A stretch of DNA of 36,777 bases from Saprospiraceae bacterium (GTDB taxonomy: Bacteria > Bacteroidota > Bacteroidia > Chitinophagales > Saprospiraceae). Below are positions 26,038-33,962 of this stretch, one piece after another; the stretch's first letter is position 1, and each line of letters begins with the position of its first letter. The notes under the pieces were generated by a model. The model was not told where the DNA came from. It worked only from the letters and a program-made list of their open reading frames with translations, and did no database searches. Position numbers and translations under genes: made by a program. The stretch is taken from contig SLDF01000131.1 of NCBI GenBank assembly GCA_007125435.1, forward strand, positions 1 to 36,777, written 5' to 3'.

Positions 26038-26868
26038 ATGAATCGAATCATAATAGGTTTAGTCATTTCAGTCTTATTTCTAGCATGTGAGCCGGAGAGG
26101 ATGGATGATATAGACATTGGGCCATTGCCAGAAGCACCAGAAATGTCATTATCCGTTGATCCTGATAATCCTAATAGAATCATTGCACAAGATATTTCTA
26201 CAGGTTTTTTCAACAGGCTATGGGTAGCAGAGGGTGCTAATCCCTCTAGATCCTCCAATCCTGTTGATACTTTTTTTTACATAAGTGCTGGTACTTATAA
26301 TATTACGCTTTTTGGTGCAAAATCCGGTGGTAGTGGAACATCGTCTACTACTCAGGAAATCACCATAGAGACAGATGCGACAATTGAGTGTAGCCCCGGG
26401 GTAGCCTTGCTAACAGGTGATTGCGGTACTGAAGGCAAATGCTGGCGATTTTCATCAGTAACCGGGGCTATTTCTGTCGGTCCTACATATGGATCAGGAG
26501 ACTGGTTTAGATCTCCCGCCAATGGTCTGGTACCTGAGCAAGTGAATGCACGCTGGTGTTTCTTTTTTGAAGGATCAGAATTTGATCATAGAAATAACGG
26601 TATGTCCATCAGTCCATGGGATGGATTCGTGCCGGTGCCTCATGAGCCTACTCCTGGACCATGGGAGTATTCTGAGGGAACGGGCATGGACGGTAGAGAT
26701 CAAATCATATTGACTCCCGGGCAGTTCATGGGTACATGGGATAGTAGTAATGTTCTCGACATCGAGTTATTGACTGAGGATGAGTTGGTTGTCCGCGCCC
26801 GACTTGTAGATCAAAGTGGTACGCCTCAGAATGAAGGATGGTTTGAGTTTTATTTTGTAGCTGATTAA
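26038..26868 (+). CDS. Putative surface glycan-binding lipoprotein (PKD-like domain)
   Basis: It has 276 residues; the signal ends in LFLACE with lipidated Cys17. Residues about 38-110 form a PKD-like immunoglobulin fold (RLWVAEG..., FYISAGTYNITLFGAKSGG). The C-terminal part (about 120-276) holds GKCWRFSSVTGAISVGP and a WFRSPANGL stretch, a layout typical of the third protein in SusCD loci, where W and Y residues contact the glycan. It is placed between SusD and the GH16 genes, spaced by 18 and 11 bases. The function follows from position and layout; no domain was proven. Confidence 0.6.
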   Translation: MNRIIIGLVISVLFLACEPERMDDIDIGPLPEAPEMSLSVDPDNPNRIIAQDISTGFFNRLWVAEGANPSRSSNPVDTFFYISAGTYNITLFGAKSGGSGTSSTTQEITIETDATIECSPGVALLTGDCGTEGKCWRFSSVTGAISVGPTYGSGDWFRSPANGLVPEQVNARWCFFFEGSEFDHRNNGMSISPWDGFVPVPHEPTPGPWEYSEGTGMDGRDQIILTPGQFMGTWDSSNVLDIELLTEDELVVRARLVDQSGTPQNEGWFEFYFVAD

Positions 26869-26879
26869 TACCTGTAAAA

Positions 26880-27716
26880 ATGCTAGTGAGTAATAATTGG
26901 CTATTGACTTTATGGTCGGTAGCATGGGTGTTGTTTGGATTTACGAGCTGCCAATCGCTATCTGATGAATCTGACGACTTAAATGAGTGGACATTGGTAT
27001 GGTCTGATGAATTTGATCAGGAAGGCTTGCCGGATGATGAAAAATGGGCCTATGTGGAAGGGGATGGTTGCCCGGATCTCTGTGGATGGGGCAATAATGA
27101 ATTACAATACTATATGGCGCATTCGCTGGATCACACAAGAGTGAAGGATGGTGTACTAACTATAGAAGCTCATCAAGATGCAGAGCAAAATTATTCATCT
27201 GCAAAATTGGTAAGTAAACCTTCAGGTGTATGGAAATACTGTAAAGTAGAGGTCAAAGCCAAGCTGCCTTATGGGAGAGGCGTGTGGCCTGCAATATGGA
27301 TGTTGCCTGTAGAAGATAGCTATGGAGGATGGCCGAGGTCAGGAGAAATAGATATCATGGAGTATGTTGGCTATGAGCCGGATACGATCTATAGTGCATT
27401 GCACACTGAGCATTATAATCATATTAAAGGGACTGAAAAGGTGGGGCAGATATATCAAAAATCACCTTATGAGGACTTTAATACCTACTCTATGATATGG
27501 CAGGAGGATGACATATCTTTTTTTATCAATGATCGGCCTTATCACAAATTCGTAAAACCATCGGATGACAGAAATGAATGGCCATTTGATCATCCATTTT
27601 ATTTGGTACTTAATTTAGCAGTTGGAGGCAATTGGGGCGGTATGAAAGGGGTAGATCCTGATATATGGCCACAGCGATTTGAAATAGAATATGTCCGTGT
27701 GTATCAACAAATGTGA
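26880..27716 (+). CDS. GH16 family beta-glucanase lipoprotein
   Basis: Endo-acting retaining glucanase, probably on beta-1,3-glucan. It has 278 residues: lipoprotein signal ending in FGFTSC (Cys24), then a single GH16 domain from about 37 to the end. The catalytic motif EIDIME lies at 156-161: Glu156 nucleophile, Asp158 helper, Glu161 acid/base. Other GH16 features are LVWSDEFD, WGNNELQYY, GRGVWPAIWMLP, LNLAVGGNWGG and the closing FEIEYVRVYQQ. It is likely tethered to the cell surface by its lipid. It sits 11 bases behind the surface lipoprotein gene. The GH16 call is certain; substrate by resemblance only. Confidence 0.93.
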   Translation: MLVSNNWLLTLWSVAWVLFGFTSCQSLSDESDDLNEWTLVWSDEFDQEGLPDDEKWAYVEGDGCPDLCGWGNNELQYYMAHSLDHTRVKDGVLTIEAHQDAEQNYSSAKLVSKPSGVWKYCKVEVKAKLPYGRGVWPAIWMLPVEDSYGGWPRSGEIDIMEYVGYEPDTIYSALHTEHYNHIKGTEKVGQIYQKSPYEDFNTYSMIWQEDDISFFINDRPYHKFVKPSDDRNEWPFDHPFYLVLNLAVGGNWGGMKGVDPDIWPQRFEIEYVRVYQQM

Positions 27717-27788
27717 TTATATTTGACAACAAAGAATTCGGTGGTTTTGAAGATGATCGACAACATGGTATTCGGATCGGACTTGAAA

Positions 27789-27890
27789 TGCATAAGCGAT
27801 GTGAAAGGGTGGCGACGTCAGGAGCCAGACTCTGCGCAACGGTAGTGGAGTAGAGGCCGACCGTTCAGGGAGCCCTGTAACGTAGCGACC
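27789..27890 (+). repeat. Structured repeat family 2, copy 1
   Basis: Blocks AGCGATGTGAAAGGGTGG, GAGCCAGACTCTGCG and GAGGCCGACC, then TTCAGGGAGCCCTGTAACGT, recur in the same order in the reverse complement of 33488-33600. Sequence between the blocks varies. It lies between the two GH16 genes. Confidence 0.65.
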
Positions 27891-27891
27891 G

Positions 27892-27977
27892 CTCATCTCC
27901 CATAATATTGATCAATCTCAATGGTGTTAAGGGCTTACCGTGCATTGGCTTTTATGAACGATTATAAGGGAGATGAG
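27892..27977. repeat. Long-spaced inverted repeat upstream of the second GH16 gene
   Basis: CTCATCTCCC (27892-27901) and GGGAGATGAG (27968-27977) are exact complements, extended by ATAAT/ATTATA on the inner side. The pair lies 47 bases before the chosen start of the second GH16 gene and directly after family 2 copy 1. Confidence 0.55.
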
Positions 27978-28023
27978 GGGATATGCCCAAATCAATATAG
28001 AAAGAATGATAAATGTTAATAGG

Positions 28024-29256
28024 ATGAAAATCAGGTTTTTGTATGAGCGATTGAAGTGGGTAATATTTGTTTGTATTCCCTTATTGGTGTCGTTGACATC
28101 GTGCAGTGAGGATGATATGGATGAAACTATGAATGATTTTCCAGTATTGGTCGCTGAGGATATGACTGTGCTGGAAGGGGATGATAATAATACCATAGAG
28201 CTCGTTGTCACCCTAGATAGAGAACCGGCGTCAAATGTAATCATAAGGTATAGTACGAGAAATGGGACAGCGGAGTCCGGCAGAGATTTTGTAGGCATCT
28301 CTGACGCGAGCCTTGTCATACAGGCTGGGCAAACTGAGGGCAAAATTCCGATCACTATTATTGGCAATACGTTTCCTCAGCCTAATCGGCACTTTGATAT
28401 TGTATTTACAAGTGTGATTAATGCTACAGTCGAAAATAACGCTGTAAGAATTACAATCATCGACGATGATGAAGAAATCATAGGCTCGCTCAATATACCT
28501 GACGAAGGCTATGTAAGTCCAATTAGTTATCCCGGATATCAAATGGTTTGGTCAGATGACTTTAATGGTGACAGGCTCAATGAGGAATTCTGGACGCATG
28601 AGATAGGTACGGGGAGTAATGGATGGGGTAATAATGAGCTACAATATTATCAGCCTGATAATACGTACATTCATGAAAATGAGTATCTGATCATAGAAGC
28701 AAAACAGCAAAGTGTATCCGGAAGTCAGTATACATCTTCACGAATTATCACAAGTGATAAGGCTTCATTCAAATATGGACGCATTGACATTAGGGCTGCA
28801 CTGCCCAAAACTCAAGGCATATGGCCGGCACTCTGGATGCTGGGAGAAAGTTTTTGGTCAGAGGGATGGCCTTCATGCGGTGAAATTGACATCATGGAAA
28901 TGCTGGGGCATCAACCCAATAGGGTCTATGGTACAGCACACTGGGGTCCTGACTTTAGCCAGAGACAACTAAAAGAGAGAAGTATATTTGCCGAACAAGG
29001 GACAGATTTCCACAGTCGTTTTCATGTTTTTTCGATTGTATGGGAAGAAGACAGGATTGAGTGGTTTGTGGATGAGCGAAGCTACAATGTATTAACGCCA
29101 GCGGATATGAATGGATTTGATTATCCGTTTAATGATGAATTCTTCTTTATATTCAATGTGGCTGTTGGCGGTAATTGGCCTGGTAGTCCTGACGTGTCGA
29201 CAGTGTTTCCGCAGTTTATGGTTGTTGATTACATCAGAGTTTTCCAAAAAGAGTAA
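28024..29256 (+). CDS. GH16 family beta-glucanase lipoprotein with N-terminal Calx-beta domain
   Basis: Second endo-glucanase of the locus. With the start chosen here it has 410 residues; the lipoprotein signal ends in VSLTSC (Cys27). In-frame ATGs at 27973 and 28006 exist, but they give an extension that weakens the signal peptide, so 28024 is preferred. A Calx-beta domain follows (about 36-145: VLEGDDNNTIELVVTLDREP, then GRDFVGISDASLVIQAGQTE and VRITIIDDDEE). A GH16 domain occupies about 165-410, with EIDIME at 287-292 (Glu287, Asp289, Glu292). The Calx-beta unit may act as a spacer or calcium-binding domain. It is separated from the first GH16 gene by 307 bases holding a structured repeat and a hairpin, so it may have its own transcription signals. 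Confidence 0.93.
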   Translation: MKIRFLYERLKWVIFVCIPLLVSLTSCSEDDMDETMNDFPVLVAEDMTVLEGDDNNTIELVVTLDREPASNVIIRYSTRNGTAESGRDFVGISDASLVIQAGQTEGKIPITIIGNTFPQPNRHFDIVFTSVINATVENNAVRITIIDDDEEIIGSLNIPDEGYVSPISYPGYQMVWSDDFNGDRLNEEFWTHEIGTGSNGWGNNELQYYQPDNTYIHENEYLIIEAKQQSVSGSQYTSSRIITSDKASFKYGRIDIRAALPKTQGIWPALWMLGESFWSEGWPSCGEIDIMEMLGHQPNRVYGTAHWGPDFSQRQLKERSIFAEQGTDFHSRFHVFSIVWEEDRIEWFVDERSYNVLTPADMNGFDYPFNDEFFFIFNVAVGGNWPGSPDVSTVFPQFMVVDYIRVFQKE

Positions 29257-29451
29257 GTAAGCGTTTATCGATAAATGGATTTGATCAGATAACAGGCAGA
29301 GAATAGGTTTGGTGTCTCTCTCATCGAAGAGTGCTGGGCAGCGTCATGTGAAGAGATTCCTTTTACGGAATTTTGATCTTCCATTATCCGGATAGGGTAT
29401 TAATTAATTCCTTGTCTTATTCTGTGGAACTTCATTGTGAAAAAAATCCTG

Positions 29452-29459
29452 TAGTTTTG
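29452..29459 (+). promoter_or_regulatory. Candidate -7 box for the DAHP synthase gene
   Basis: TAGTTTTG(C) matches TAnnTTTG exactly. It ends 9 bases before the ATG at 29469, so transcription would begin almost at the start codon. No -33 TTTG is seen at the usual distance. AGGAG at 29461-29465 overlaps the space between. Confidence 0.25.
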
Positions 29460-29468
29460 CAGGAGTAT

Positions 29469-30551
29469 ATGAATAGTACAGAAAAAGCTTCTTTGGTAAG
29501 GCCGTTTTCGAAAAGGCCTTTGATAATATCCGGTCCATGTAGTGCTGAGACTGAGGATCAGGTGATGCATACGGCCATGGCTCTGGCAAGGGATAAAAGG
29601 GTAGATGTTCTGAGGTTTGGCAGTTGGAAGCCCAGAACAAAGCCCGGCAATTTTGAAGGCAATGGCGAAGAGAGCTTGCCATGGATATCGAGAGCTATGG
29701 AGGCCACAGATTTGCCGGCAGCTATAGAGGTAGCCAGTGCTCATCATATAGAGAAGGCTATGGCACATGGGATAAGGATGTTTTGGATCGGTGCCCGATC
29801 TACAGTGAATCCATTCACGGTACAGGAAATAGCCGATGCTCTCCTAGGAGTAAAAGACGTATCCGTCATGATTAAAAATCCCCTTAGCCCTGATGTGGAG
29901 TTATGGACAGGGGCCTATGAAAGGATCAAGTCGGCAGGAGTAGAAAGCATAGCGCTGGTGCACAGGGGTTTTTCATCTTTTTCACCATCCAAGTATCGCA
30001 ACCCACCCATGTGGGCCATTCCCATTGAAATGAGACAGAGATTTCCTGAAGTGCCCTTGATTTGTGATCCCTCTCATATATGTGGGAATAGGCAACATTT
30101 ATTGCATATTTCTCAGAGAGCGATTGATTTGGATTTTAGTGGTCTGATGATAGAGGCTCATATAGATCCTGCTTCTGCATGGAGTGATGCCGCACAGCAA
30201 GTGACGCCTTCGACATTGAATGAAATGCTTGATCATCTGATCTGGAGGCACTCAGGTAAGCAGTCCATTCGCAACCATCCACAGCTTCAAGATCTGCGAG
30301 CAGATATTGATCACATCGATGATCAGATCGTTCACTTGATCAGTGAGAGGATGAACATCTCGACCAAAATAGGGTATTATAAAAAAGAACACGGTATCAC
30401 CGTGCTGCAAAATAAAAGATGGGCTGATATCCGCCAGCGTCTGAATCAAAAGGCAAAAGAATCAGACCTAAGCGTAGCCTTTATAGAAGCTTATCTGGAG
30501 GCCATTCACCTCGAAAGTATAAGAAAGCAAAACGAAGTCATCAATAAGTAA
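29469..30551 (+). CDS. Bifunctional DAHP synthase / type II chorismate mutase
   Basis: Joins phosphoenolpyruvate and erythrose 4-phosphate at the head of the shikimate pathway and also isomerises chorismate to prephenate. With the ATG at 29469, preceded by AGGAG, the protein has 360 residues, as expected for this Bacteroidota fusion; an earlier TTG at 29373 adds 32 residues without family support. The synthase part has RPLIISGPCSAET (about 16-28), GSWKPRTKPGNFEG (about 56-70), MIKNPLSPDVELW and ICDPSHICGN. The mutase part (about 275-355) begins LRADIDHIDDQIVHLISER and holds KIGYYKKEHG. All expected motifs are present. It converges on the nuclease gene, with 17 bases between their stops. Confidence 0.94.
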   Translation: MNSTEKASLVRPFSKRPLIISGPCSAETEDQVMHTAMALARDKRVDVLRFGSWKPRTKPGNFEGNGEESLPWISRAMEATDLPAAIEVASAHHIEKAMAHGIRMFWIGARSTVNPFTVQEIADALLGVKDVSVMIKNPLSPDVELWTGAYERIKSAGVESIALVHRGFSSFSPSKYRNPPMWAIPIEMRQRFPEVPLICDPSHICGNRQHLLHISQRAIDLDFSGLMIEAHIDPASAWSDAAQQVTPSTLNEMLDHLIWRHSGKQSIRNHPQLQDLRADIDHIDDQIVHLISERMNISTKIGYYKKEHGITVLQNKRWADIRQRLNQKAKESDLSVAFIEAYLEAIHLESIRKQNEVINK

Positions 30552-30568
30552 CCCAGAGAATGAAAGCC

Positions 30569-31936
30569 TCAGACCTGAACCCATCTAAAGTCCTTATGGC
30601 TGCGAAAGTAGCCTTTGATGATACCGCTAACCTCAGCATTGAAGGGATAGGGCTTGATATGATCATACAACTCGTCTGCTGAAGCAGAGTTGTCTGCGTT
30701 ATCTATGTAGCCCATACCATAAAACTTGAGGTCCTTTATGCCGATGACAAAAGATTCACCTGGGTATCGACCGGGACCGACCCAGAATCCATTTGAGTCA
30801 AACCCTCTTCTTAACAGACTATGAATAGTGTGTATACGCTCTTTCTGGTCATTCTGGTCCTTGGGAGGATCACATAGTTGCAATTTGTATTGCAGGCAAA
30901 GGTCTTTGTCATGCTGCTCCAGAGCACAGGGACAAAGTCCTACTTCATGACAGACCATCCGTAGACTGGCAGCAGCATCTTTCTTTCGCAGGTAGTATCG
31001 GTATATGATCTGTCCATTTACCTTGCCCAATGAAACAACCACTGGCAGGTCATCATGAACCTCTTTATCAGCTGCAATGACGTATTTAAAGGCCTTCTTT
31101 TTTTGAGCTTTGTTAAATGTGGGTTGATATTTCTTGATGTCATAAGACTCTATTAGAAGGGCCGCTAGTTCATTACCGGTAATGATATAATCAATGTCAT
31201 GTACAGCAGATTGTAACCTGGCTGCTCTTTCTGATTGATCGGCGAAGTGATCATAGATTCTTTTGTTGAGCTGTTTGCTCTTGCCGATGTAGATGATCTT
31301 GTCATCTTTATCCTTAAAGTAATAGACACCCGGTCTGGAGGGGATGTTATTGAGTTTGTCCAGGGAGACTGAGGCCGGAAGTTGTTGTTCTTTCAGGCTC
31401 TTTCTGCCGTTTATTGGATTTACTCTGGTGTAATAATCACTTTTGAGTATGAGATCAAAAAGGTGAGCCGTAGCTGTCGCATCGGCTAAAGCTCTATGAT
31501 GATTTTCTAATGGGATGCTGAAATGTCTGGTCAGATTACCCAGTGAATGAGAAGGTAGCTCTGGAAAGGCTCTTCTACTCATTTGGACTGTGCATAATTT
31601 TTTCTTTGAAAAGGTATAGCCCAGCTGTCTGAATTCCTCGGCAATAAAGCCATAGTCAAAGCGAACGTTGTGTGCGACAAATATGCAATCCTCTGTCAAC
31701 TCAACCAGATCTCTGGCAATTTCATAAAACTTTGGCGCATCCTGTACCATCATATTGTCTATACCCGTTATACGAGTAATGTAATCGGGAATGCTGCGCT
31801 CGGGGTTGATAAGTGTTTGCCAGGAATCGATAATCTCGTTGCCATTGTGAAAGACAATCCCAATTTCTGTAATTTTATCCTGCTTTGGGCTTCCTCCGGT
31901 AGTCTCAATATCAATTATGGCAAATGATTTCTTCAT
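30569..31936 (-). CDS. DEDDh 3'-5' exonuclease fused to a GIY-YIG nuclease domain
   Basis: DNA repair or processing nuclease. It has 455 residues. The N-terminal DnaQ-type domain (about 1-170) shows FAIIDIETTGG (Asp9, Glu11), VAHNVRFDYGFI and HHRALADATATAHLF, supplying the DEDDh residues. After a linker, a GIY-YIG domain (about 195-275) has PGVYYFKDKDDKIIYIGKSK and LNKRIYDHF, as in UvrC and Cho. A third part (about 280-455) has the cysteine-containing segment VGLCPCALEQHDKDLCLQY of unknown role. Related fusions are often annotated as DNA polymerase III epsilon subunit, but it is more likely an accessory repair enzyme. The start codon is 21 bases from the divergent muramidase gene. Confidence 0.9.
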   Translation of the reverse strand: MKKSFAIIDIETTGGSPKQDKITEIGIVFHNGNEIIDSWQTLINPERSIPDYITRITGIDNMMVQDAPKFYEIARDLVELTEDCIFVAHNVRFDYGFIAEEFRQLGYTFSKKKLCTVQMSRRAFPELPSHSLGNLTRHFSIPLENHHRALADATATAHLFDLILKSDYYTRVNPINGRKSLKEQQLPASVSLDKLNNIPSRPGVYYFKDKDDKIIYIGKSKQLNKRIYDHFADQSERAARLQSAVHDIDYIITGNELAALLIESYDIKKYQPTFNKAQKKKAFKYVIAADKEVHDDLPVVVSLGKVNGQIIYRYYLRKKDAAASLRMVCHEVGLCPCALEQHDKDLCLQYKLQLCDPPKDQNDQKERIHTIHSLLRRGFDSNGFWVGPGRYPGESFVIGIKDLKFYGMGYIDNADNSASADELYDHIKPYPFNAEVSGIIKGYFRSHKDFRWVQV

Positions 31937-31957
31937 AGATCAATAATAGCAAAACAA

Positions 31958-33157
31958 ATGTATAAAAATTGTTTTTATATTTCCATCATTTTCATGTACT
32001 TAACATTAGCAGCAAGCTGTATGCCCTGTCATGCTCAAGGAGGGGATATCCTTACCGGTGCAGATCAGGTGGACAATATTTTTGGGGATTTATCAGGAAA
32101 AAAACTGGCCCTGATGGTGAATCAAACATCGGTGCGCACTGATGGCGAGCACCTTGTAGACTACTTGATGTCAAAAGGACAGCTGGTGACTAAGATTTTT
32201 GCTCCTGAGCACGGATTTAGAGGCGATGCAGATGCCGGTGCTTATATTGAAGACGGACGAGATAAGAAGTCGGGTTTGCCGGTGATCTCACTTTACGGAC
32301 AGAAGAAGAAACCCACTTCGCATGACCTTAGGGATGTAGATATAGTCATTTTTGATATTCAAGATGTAGGGGTAAGGTATTATACCTATCTGTCAAGTCT
32401 ACACTACCTCATGGAAGAATGTGCCGAGCAAGATATAGCAGTTTTGGTTTTGGATCGTCCGAATCCTAATGGACATTACATTGACGGCCCCATCTTAGAT
32501 ACGGCATATCGCTCTTTTGTAGGTATGCATCCGGTACCTATAGTCCACGGTATGACAGTCGCAGAGTACGCCTTAATGATAAAAGGTGAAAAGTGGATAA
32601 ATGAAGCCCGGGCATTAAGACTGTCTGTTCTTCCGTGCTTGAATTACAAAAAGTCGATGCATTATGAGCTACCTGTCAAGCCATCTCCAAACCTACCTAA
32701 TTCAAGATCAATTCTTTTATATCCTCAATTGTGTCTATTCGAAGGTACGCCGATTAGTGTAGGACGCGGCACTGATACACAATTTCAAGTGGTGGGTCAT
32801 CCTGATTTGAAAGGTCTGTATGCATTTTACTTCATACCGGAGTCAAAGCCGGGTGCACTATCACCTTTGCACATGGGTAAGAAGTGTTATGGTATGGATC
32901 TTACGAACATACCAACAGAACAATTGCTAAATTCTAAGCAGGTCGATCTCGATATAGTCATCAGTTTTTATCAGAGATTTCCTGAGCCTTCAGTATTTTT
33001 TCTCAAGAATGGTTTTTTTGATAAATTAGCCGGAGGTCAGTTGTTAAGAAAGCAAATCACACAAGGCTTAGATGCTCAAAGCATAAGAGCCTCATGGCAA
33101 GAAAGTCTTAAACAATATGATGCTATGAGAAGCGACTACTTGATTTATCCTAAATGA
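31958..33157 (+). CDS. namZ: DUF1343/NamZ-type exo-beta-N-acetylmuramidase (GH171)
   Basis: Removes terminal N-acetylmuramic acid from peptidoglycan fragments, probably in the periplasm, for cell-wall sugar recycling. It has 399 residues; the N-terminal hydrophobic signal contains LTLAASCMPCHAQ and may be cut as an ordinary or a lipoprotein signal. Family hallmarks are LALMVNQTSVRTDG, KIFAPEHGFRGDADAGAYI, SLYGQKKKP, VIFDIQDVGVRYYTYLS, VLDRPNPNGHYIDGP, FVGMHPVPIVHGMT, PSPNLPNS and SVGRGTDTQFQVVGHP. Length is normal for the family. The start is 21 bases from the divergent nuclease gene, so its promoter probably lies inside that coding region. The exo-muramidase activity is known for NamZ and assumed here. 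Confidence 0.9.
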   Translation: MYKNCFYISIIFMYLTLAASCMPCHAQGGDILTGADQVDNIFGDLSGKKLALMVNQTSVRTDGEHLVDYLMSKGQLVTKIFAPEHGFRGDADAGAYIEDGRDKKSGLPVISLYGQKKKPTSHDLRDVDIVIFDIQDVGVRYYTYLSSLHYLMEECAEQDIAVLVLDRPNPNGHYIDGPILDTAYRSFVGMHPVPIVHGMTVAEYALMIKGEKWINEARALRLSVLPCLNYKKSMHYELPVKPSPNLPNSRSILLYPQLCLFEGTPISVGRGTDTQFQVVGHPDLKGLYAFYFIPESKPGALSPLHMGKKCYGMDLTNIPTEQLLNSKQVDLDIVISFYQRFPEPSVFFLKNGFFDKLAGGQLLRKQITQGLDAQSIRASWQESLKQYDAMRSDYLIYPK

Positions 33158-33176
33158 GGTGAATAAAGCTCCAACG

Positions 33177-33356
33177 CTATAACTTCCTATATCTTAAAAA
33201 GGCTATTATTGCTACCAGGAGAAACAGTCCTATTGGCAACCATTTTTCCCACATTTCTGCTTCTTTAGCATAGAAGTAGTAAAATATGGCAATGCCAAGG
33301 GAAAGTATGGCGCCGAGTCCGGCTACGAATTTGTAGTTCTTGGATTTTTTCATCAT
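33177..33356 (-). CDS. Small two-helix membrane protein (59 residues)
   Basis: A short gene starting with a double ATG (33356 and 33353) and ending in TAG at 33177-33179. The product begins MMKKSKNYKFVAGLGAI. It has two hydrophobic helices, about 10-29 (FVAGLGAILSLGIAIFYYFY) and 39-55 (WLPIGLFLLVAIIAFL), joined by a short charged loop (AKEAEMWEK), with a basic end RYRKL. The basic start and end fit both termini in the cytoplasm. It converges on namZ, with 19 bases between the stops. No family recognised; coding is supported by the clean two-helix pattern and positive-inside ends. Confidence 0.65.
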   Translation of the reverse strand: MMKKSKNYKFVAGLGAILSLGIAIFYYFYAKEAEMWEKWLPIGLFLLVAIIAFLRYRKL

Positions 33357-33487
33357 TGTCTCTTTTTGGAGATCAATATATCACAAATATTTGTTCTTAA
33401 CAAATTGTTTTCGGATAAAATTTGTTGAATGGTTTGGGTGTTTTTCTTTTTGCTGCTTTTGGCATCACCCTCGTCCTATTGTCCTCG
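33357..33487. other. Short upstream stretch of the small membrane protein
   Basis: No gene seen. It contains the presumed promoter region of the small membrane protein and runs into the structured repeat at 33488. Confidence 0.4.
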
Positions 33488-33600
33488 GGTCGCTACGTTA
33501 CAGGGCTCCCTGAAAGGTCGGCCTCTGCTTCGTTGGCACTACGCAGAGTCTGGCTCACCCTAAAGCTTTAGGGTGAGCCACCCTTTCACATCGCTGATGC
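33488..33600 (-). repeat. Structured repeat family 2, copy 2, with a 30-bp perfect palindrome
   Basis: The reverse complement matches the blocks of 27789-27890 in order. In place of the short variable stretch of copy 1, it carries an uninterrupted perfect palindrome at 33551-33580 (left half TGGCTCACCCTAAAG, right half its exact complement) with no loop. A further TCTGC/GCAGA stem encloses the neighbouring variable part. Confidence 0.7.
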
Positions 33601-33633
33601 ATGACCAGAAAAAACGACAATTTGAGATGCACC

Positions 33634-33881
33634 CTATGACTTGAAATATTTTTGAATAATTAAAGCATTAATTTGCGTAATCCGGTTCAGGAGGGTATAT
33701 GTCAACTTCATAAGTGGATAAATATGGGAATAACCATTAACTAATGCTCCAGAAATAATAATAAATATAGATACATTAAGATAGAAGTGGAGGATCTTAT
33801 ATACTTTTCCACTTTTTCAATTCCAGCATTTACAAATTCAAAGTTCTCGATAAGAGCTTCAAATAACTTTTGTCTTTGATC
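33634..33881 (-). pseudogene. Possible frameshifted remnant of a small membrane protein gene
   Basis: On the minus strand one frame (33881 to the stop at 33741) reads DQRQKLFEALIENFEFVNAG, then IEKVEKYIRSSTSIL, and ends soon after in a hydrophobic run. A second frame opening beside it reads NVSIFIIISGALVNGYSHIY and runs to a stop at 33634. Joined by one frameshift they would make an amphipathic helix followed by a membrane segment. No start codon is in place. It could be chance. Confidence 0.22.
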
Positions 33882-33962
33882 ACTAACTTAATGTTAGCAA
33901 AATGGAGAAGTTCTCTTTTAAAGCGCTCAACATTGATAATAAAACTAAAGAGTCATTTTAAA

